Source of the DNA: Antedon mediterranea
Lineage: Eukaryota > Echinodermata > Crinoidea > Comatulida > Antedonidae
Direction: 5' to 3'
Length of the DNA stretch: 64,000 bases
NCBI RefSeq assembly: GCF_964355755.1
Contig: NC_092671.1
Location: 39,325,304 to 39,389,303 of the forward strand
Of the stretch, positions 59,227 to 64,000 are shown piece by piece. Under the pieces are notes generated by a model. It searched no databases. It was not told the DNA's origin and saw only the letters and a list, made by a program, of their open reading frames with translations. The translations under genes and the position numbers were made by a program. Position 1 is the stretch's first letter, and each line of letters begins with the position of its first letter.

Positions 59227-62200
59227 ATGAATTCATTAAAAAGTGATTTGGAACAGTTTATCTGCGTTGGAAATGATGTTGTGGAATTGAAGTTGGGTAA
59301 TGTAATGCGAAACAATTAGTTTTAAACATTTTTTTTTAAAGTTTGCATTTTTAGTTTTAGAATTGTACTTTATTGATAAAGTATTTCTATTTTTAGTAAA
59401 ATCAGAAGATGATTTCTTCAACAATAAAAAGGTATTTAGACCCGAGATGACTCACCAATTGTTTGGTCAAACGTAAGTAAATTAAAAAATGTTTAAAATA
59501 GGTCATTTTATTCTTGTTAATTTAAGAAATTAAATAAGTAAATAAAACAGGCAAATTTAAATATCAATCTAGTACTAGTAGTATCTAAAATCGCATGATT
59601 AGAATTATATGTTTTTTTTTTCATTATAAACTTTGGTTTTTATAATTGTAGAGAAAACATCTTTGGGTACAAGGACTTGCGAATTCAACTTTACTACAGT
59701 TCAACACGACTAGCTGTATATCTGAATCATAATTATAGTGAGAAAATAAATCCAAACCAGTATGAAGGAGTTAAGGTTAGTAGTGTATTTAGATGTCCAA
59801 TAAAATATTTCATTTTTATTGGAAGCATCACTTTCAGATATCATCACAAACCTATTTTGTTTTCATAGCACTGTGATTATTTTACTAGTCAATGCCACAG
59901 AAATTCATAATCCAATTTAGTTTGGAAAAAAAGAAATGTTTTTTAAAATTTTATGTCTGTTTAAAGAAGTAATAATGATAATGTCTTTTGTATCGCGCTT
60001 AACCAAAGTAATTTTCTTTGAAGCGCTACGACCAAAAGGTTTGAACTAGGTGGAAATTACGTCACTTTATATGCTATGCAAAAGAAAGATACTCTAAGCC
60101 AAGCTCTAATGATTTCACAACTTTATTTTCATAATTCGTCAGGCCGATAATGTTATAAAAGCAATCGTAGACACATTAGAAATTCAACCAATCACAAGTA
60201 AGGATGAGTTTATCAAGGAGCTTGCAAAGGAATCGACCTTTAAACCCAGCGGAAACCTCATTCACTCGTACAGTAGGGAGCGTGAGGGTAGCACATCACA
60301 GTTTCAAGTCTACAAACACGACAGGATGTCGCTGGATAGCTTCCGCGAGTATCATTCCCGAATGCAGACATTTCTATGGTTTTTTATTGATGGCGCGTCA
60401 TATATTGACACTGATGATGATCAATGGTTATATTACACATTGTAAGCATTTATTTTTTAACCATATATTAGTGGAGCTGTAGCTTGGTGGTTAACATGAG
60501 GGTTGTAACTCACCACTCAAGCATGACTTTATAAGCATGATAAATTATTTTTAAAATAGTTTATCCATCCTGTAATTGGTGAGTTACTCGCTGTTGGATG
60601 CGTATGAAAAGAAAATAATAAAAAATATGTTCCTGAATTTCCTAGCCCACATAGTTTACACATAGACCTATTCAACAGTCGCACAAAATGCAAGACAAGT
60701 GTTTGTTTTTAATAATTGATAACAGCTTGTTTTTTCACTTGCCATCACATGCTGACTAATACTAATTTAAACCTTTTCTCATAGTCTGTATACACTATCA
60801 AACTAGTTTGACAAAAACAGTGTGATGTTCCCAAATATGGTAGTGATATGCCCAAATATGGTAGTGATATGACATCATCATTTCCATATTTGGGTACATC
60901 ACATTGTTTTTGTCACAAAGTTTGATAGTGTAGGCAGAACTTTACACATTTGTTTGTCCAATTTATATAGTAGGGCAGAATTCATTATGATAATGATGCA
61001 TGAAAGTCATAATTATTAAAAATTCTTTTTTTTAATTCATCTTAAACAGCTTTGAAAAACAAGTTGAGGGCAGTAGTACAAGGTATAATTTTGTCGGATA
61101 CATGACACTGTACAGATACTATGCATACCCCGACAAGATTAGACTAAGGATAAGGTAAATTATCATGATAGCACATAATGCAGTTTGAGTAAAGAGATAA
61201 ATGACACATTCATGTTTGTGATTAATTTTTACTACCATTTTATTTCAGTCAATTGCTGATTCTTCCTCCTTATCAAAAACAAGGACATGGAGCAGAGATT
61301 CTTCAAGCTATTTACAGGGACTTTGTTTCAGATATAAATGTTCTTGATTTCACAGGTAAGGTTTTACTTATTCTTATCTTAAGCTCTGTCTACATAATCA
61401 AACTAGTTTGACAATGTAGCTTTAGGATCTCCTGAATTTGCCATAGTTTTATAACTATTTCAATACTCCTCATTCGTTTCACAGTATAGTGTCCCCTTAA
61501 ATTTCAATTTACATAGACGAGCAGTAACGGTAAGCGAAAAACCACAAAGCTTTTCCCGCGTCGAATATATATCTATCCTGAGCAGTTTCGACTGCCTGTC
61601 CACTTCGTGTTTTGTGTAAATGGTCATAAGAAATAATTGTTTTCCCTCACTGCTCGTCTGTGTAAATTGGCCTTAATGGGGATTTCCTAAACCAGGGATT
61701 ATACTGTATATAATGTAACTTTACCAACAATATGGATTTTTTATATGAAAGTATAGTAGCTGATATTTTCCGTCAAATAAATGTTGTTCCTTCTTTGTAT
61801 AGTTGAAGATCCATCTGACAACTTTGTGCGGTTGAGAGACTATGTTGATTGTAAGGTTTGTATGAATCTACCGTCATTCCAGGCTGATGTGATACACAAG
61901 GGATTCACACACACTATGGAAAATGAAGCGCTGGAAAAATCAAAAATTCACAAGGTATTGTTAATGCATTCACGTAAAGTAGATTAACAGAACACCCTCA
62001 TGTTAATAGGTATATACTTGCAGAACATGCCTTTTGATTTTCAGGAAAATTGCTATTGGTTACGTCACAAAAGCTTATTATATTGAAATCTGACTTACAT
62101 GCATCTTCCAGATGAGATATTATATAAATAATGAATGTTTATGAGTGTAATGGTACAAATAATGGCATGAGGTGAAATATAACCTTTGGTATGCTATAGC

Positions 62201-63078
62201 ATACCAAATAGTACACTCTCTGTATTGTTTTAACATTGACCGAAATATCAACTATGGAGCCCTTTCTCCGAATATAGTATTCCCTGATTTTGATATTTTG
62301 CCAATACAAGTACTTTTCATTCAAATATTGATTTTTGTTTTTTTCCCCAGAAACAAGTTCGTAGAGTATATGAAATATTACGGTTACGTGCTACCGACAT
62401 GAGCGATGCCGAGGCTGTGAAAGCGTATAGGATAGAGGTCAAACAAAGGCTGAATATTCCATTCCAGGTATTGTAAAAATTTGTTTGCAAATTTAATAAT
62501 ACCACATTTATATAGTGCTCGAAGGCGCTTTACAGCATGACTTTTGACTTAATAATATAATAGTTCATTCTTATATAGCGCATATAAGCAAGCTTTCCAA
62601 GCGCTGAACATTATTACCCCAGTCATTTTTTTGGATCAAACACGTATACACCTGGGTGGAGAGAGGCAAATGTAAGTAAAGTGTCTTGCTTAAGGATACA
62701 AACAATGCAACGAGAGTTGGATTCGAACCACGATTAGTAATCCAGCGTCCAACACACTGCCCCACACGCCCTCATATAATCGTTATTGATTTTTATCTTG
62801 CTCACAATTAGGGAGAATGTTCAACCCATGTTTTCAAGGACATGAAGTGACCTGCAGCCTACACCAATTATTATTAATTTTTTGAAATGTTTCTCTTTTA
62901 TTCTAACATTCAGAAACAGAAAAATGAGCTTGAAAAGCTGAAGAAAGTTCTAAAACCCGAAGAACTTGCTGCAGCAATGCAGGCTGTTGATACAAATGAG
63001 AGATTTAAAATGTTAGAGAAATGGTACCAGGAACATATAGATGCTTACATGAGAGTCATAGGCAAACTCTCATCTTAG
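59227..63078 (+). CDS. HAT1: Histone acetyltransferase type B catalytic subunit, 9 coding exons, 404 aa
   Basis: Exons: 59227-59296, 59397-59472, 59652-59775, 60143-60441, 61050-61154, 61249-61355, 61803-61954, 62351-62467 and 62914-63078. Phases agree; total 1215 nt. Human HAT1 has 419 residues. The enzyme acetylates newly made histone H4 at Lys5 and Lys12 before deposition. Family matches include FRPEMTHQLFGQ (substrate-side N-terminal domain), FREYHSRMQTFLWFFIDGAS, YMTLYRYYAYPDKIRLRISQ, and PYQKQGHGAEIL, where Gln234-x-x-Gly237-x-Gly239 forms the acetyl-CoA motif. The FTVEDPSDNFVRLRDY stretch carries Glu262, equivalent to human catalytic Glu276. The C-terminal helices (VLKPEELAAAMQ) also match. 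The start ATG lies two bases after an acceptor, so an upstream exon exists; it may be untranslated or add about 15 residues. Confidence 0.93.
60475..60620 (+). mobile_element. tRNA-derived SINE (family 2), internally deleted
   Basis: GGAGCTGTAGCTTGGTGGTT followed directly by the body (GTTTATCCATCCTGTAATTG, CTCGCTGTTGGATGCG). The B-box repeat seen at 40295-40390 is absent. It lies in HAT1 intron 4 of this numbering, 35 bp after the donor. Confidence 0.7.
60782..60943. mobile_element. Palindromic MITE family A, copy 19
   Basis: Ends are AGTCTGTATACACTATCAAA and TTTGATAGTGTAGGCAGAAC. It lies in a HAT1 intron. Confidence 0.85.
61050..61954 (+). CDS. HAT1: HAT1 exons with the acetyl-CoA site and catalytic glutamate
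   Basis: Exon 61050-61154 gives the central beta strands (YNFVGYMTLYRYYAYPDK). Exon 61249-61355 gives motif A (LLILPPYQKQGHGAEIL) with the pyrophosphate-binding loop. Exon 61803-61954 gives EDPSDNFVRLRDY with the general base and then the start of the helical C-terminal part. The essential residues expected of a GNAT-fold type B enzyme are present, so it should be active. Confidence 0.9.
61380..61425. mobile_element. Minimal MITE family A derivative, 46 bp
   Basis: Consists of little more than the two ends: TAAGCTCTGTCTACATAATC, AAACTAGTTTGAC and AATGTAGCTTTA. The whole interior is deleted. It starts 25 bp after the donor of a HAT1 exon. Confidence 0.65.
62560..62790 (-). mobile_element. tRNA-derived SINE (family 3)
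   Basis: On the minus strand GAGGGCGTGTGGGGCAGTGT leads to an A-box-like stretch and then GTGGTTCGAATCC (B box). The tail includes CAGCGCTTGGAAAGCTTGCT and ATATAAGAATGAACTATTAT. It lies in the last HAT1 intron. A similar tail fragment is at 62507-62545. Confidence 0.65.
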
Positions 63079-63140
63079 TAAAGGCACTTAGTGAAAATAG
63101 ATGCTTACAGGACAGTCATAGAATACTTTATCATAGTTGA
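63036..63140 (+). repeat. Local duplication of the HAT1 C-terminal coding end into the 3' UTR
   Basis: ATAGATGCTTACATGAGAGT (within the last codons) recurs as ATAGATGCTTACAGGACAGT about 54 bp later, followed by CATAG and a similar TCATAG/TCATCTTAG end. The second copy lies beyond the stop. Confidence 0.65.
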
Positions 63141-63511
63141 AGCAGGGAAAAGTAACTCTTCCCTGGTTGAAGTTACTCAGTGAAACTTGTGTAACTATTA
63201 TATCAAAGATAAAAGGAATCATTTCTTTAAACATCATCTGTTGTCATATATTGAAGTGTGTAAAGAACATTTCGCTATAGTGTAAAACTCGAAAAAGAAG
63301 CTCATCTCAAAAACAAGTCTTCACCATGGTTTGCAGATGTAATACTGTATTAACAAATGTATGTTGTATGAAATGACAAAGGAATTGTGGGATAAATCTG
63401 GCATTTACTTGTTAGATATGAGATGCCATCATCTTATTATATTTGTCCTCTTTGAGGTGTTTACAGCAATGGTATTTATACTGTACAATATGTATTTTTC
63501 TTATCGTTCAT

Positions 63512-63517
63512 AATAAA
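63512..63517 (+). terminator. HAT1 polyadenylation signal AATAAA
   Basis: AATAAA 434 bases after the HAT1 stop; a further AATAAATAAA lies about 35 bases later. No other strong signal is closer. Confidence 0.6.
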
Positions 63518-63529
63518 ACCATGATTTCC

Positions 63530-64000
63530 ATATGATCAGACAGTCTAATAAATAAATATTGAAATGCGATTATTAAATGATTGTGTAAATACTTTACTTG
63601 TTTTTCATTATTCAGAGAATCAGGCCATCATTGACTGGTTTTGTATATTTAATTGAGACAGTAATTAAATGCACAAATATTTATCTTTTATATTATTATT
63701 ATATTAATGTACATCAATATTGAAAACATCACGGTCCAGTATATATATATTTTTTTAAATTTATTCTTGAATTGAAGCACTGGGTTCCATAGCTGTCCTG
63801 CTCTCGTAAAATCAGTCGTACTTATTGCAGGCCATGAATCAGGTGGGAGTATCCTTTACCGCATTATACGTAGTTCGTCTATTTCACCCTAATCGAGGAC
63901 AGGCGTCATCCGCGATGACGACAGCGCCTTCAACCTGTATGAAAACCAGCAAATCAAGTTTAATTATTAGAAATGTTAAATGTAATTCAACTATAATTAG
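63530..64000. other. Downstream of HAT1, nothing certain
   Basis: An open stretch after TTGCAG at about 63829 (starting GCCATGAATCAGGTGGGAG) runs 47 codons to the window's right part, with GC content above its surroundings. It could be an exon of a neighbour, but no family is recognisable and the window ends here. Confidence 0.25.

Overview
The window is nuclear DNA from an animal, most likely an invertebrate deuterostome and probably an echinoderm. It is AT-rich and intron-rich, with canonical GT/AG splice sites and short spliced exons. The short motif TAGGCCTA recurs throughout. It carries tRNA-derived SINEs, several MITE families, and foldback elements whose arms are 15-16-bp tandem repeats. 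That arm structure is the hallmark of the TU elements described in sea urchin. The echinoderm assignment is inference; nothing here identifies a species.

Four protein-coding genes plus one terminal exon could be reconstructed by matching splice sites and reading phase; each of the four full models totals a multiple of three. (1) At 1323-1506 (+) is the last exon of an unidentified gene with a proline-rich, ciliary-protein-like C-terminus. (2) At 2280-10605 (+) is a seven-exon, 687-residue protein resembling the sperm/ciliary microtubule inner protein family C7orf31/SPMIP4. (3) At 33965-15627 (-) is a ten-coding-exon, 1642-residue RUSC1/RUSC2-type adaptor (disordered N-terminus, RUN domain, C-terminal SH3). 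(4) At 49702-37680 (-) is a 16-exon, 678-residue mitochondrial aspartate/glutamate carrier (SLC25A12/13, aralar/citrin). (5) At 59227-63078 (+) is HAT1, the type B histone H4 acetyltransferase, with nine coding exons and 404 residues.

Layout: 1-590 is a foldback element. 0.6-10.6 kb holds the two ciliary-type genes. 10.6-15.6 kb is intergenic with a 58-bp satellite and a small MITE. 15.6-35 kb is RUSC with large introns. 35-37.6 kb is intergenic with a tandemly amplified MITE. 37.7-49.7 kb is the carrier gene, whose introns hold SINEs, MITEs and a 1.1-kb foldback element. 50.2-58.7 kb is a dense cluster of nested foldback elements. 59.2-63.5 kb is HAT1.

SLC25A12 and HAT1 lie head to head here as they do on human chromosome 2, so this pair looks like conserved microsynteny even though the gap is filled with transposons. 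The genes do not form one pathway. The clearest structural interest is the mobile DNA: about 20 copies of a palindromic MITE, at least three foldback elements with 15-16-bp arm repeats (two sharing homologous cores but having different arm repeats), and a nested 6.3-kb inverted-repeat complex.
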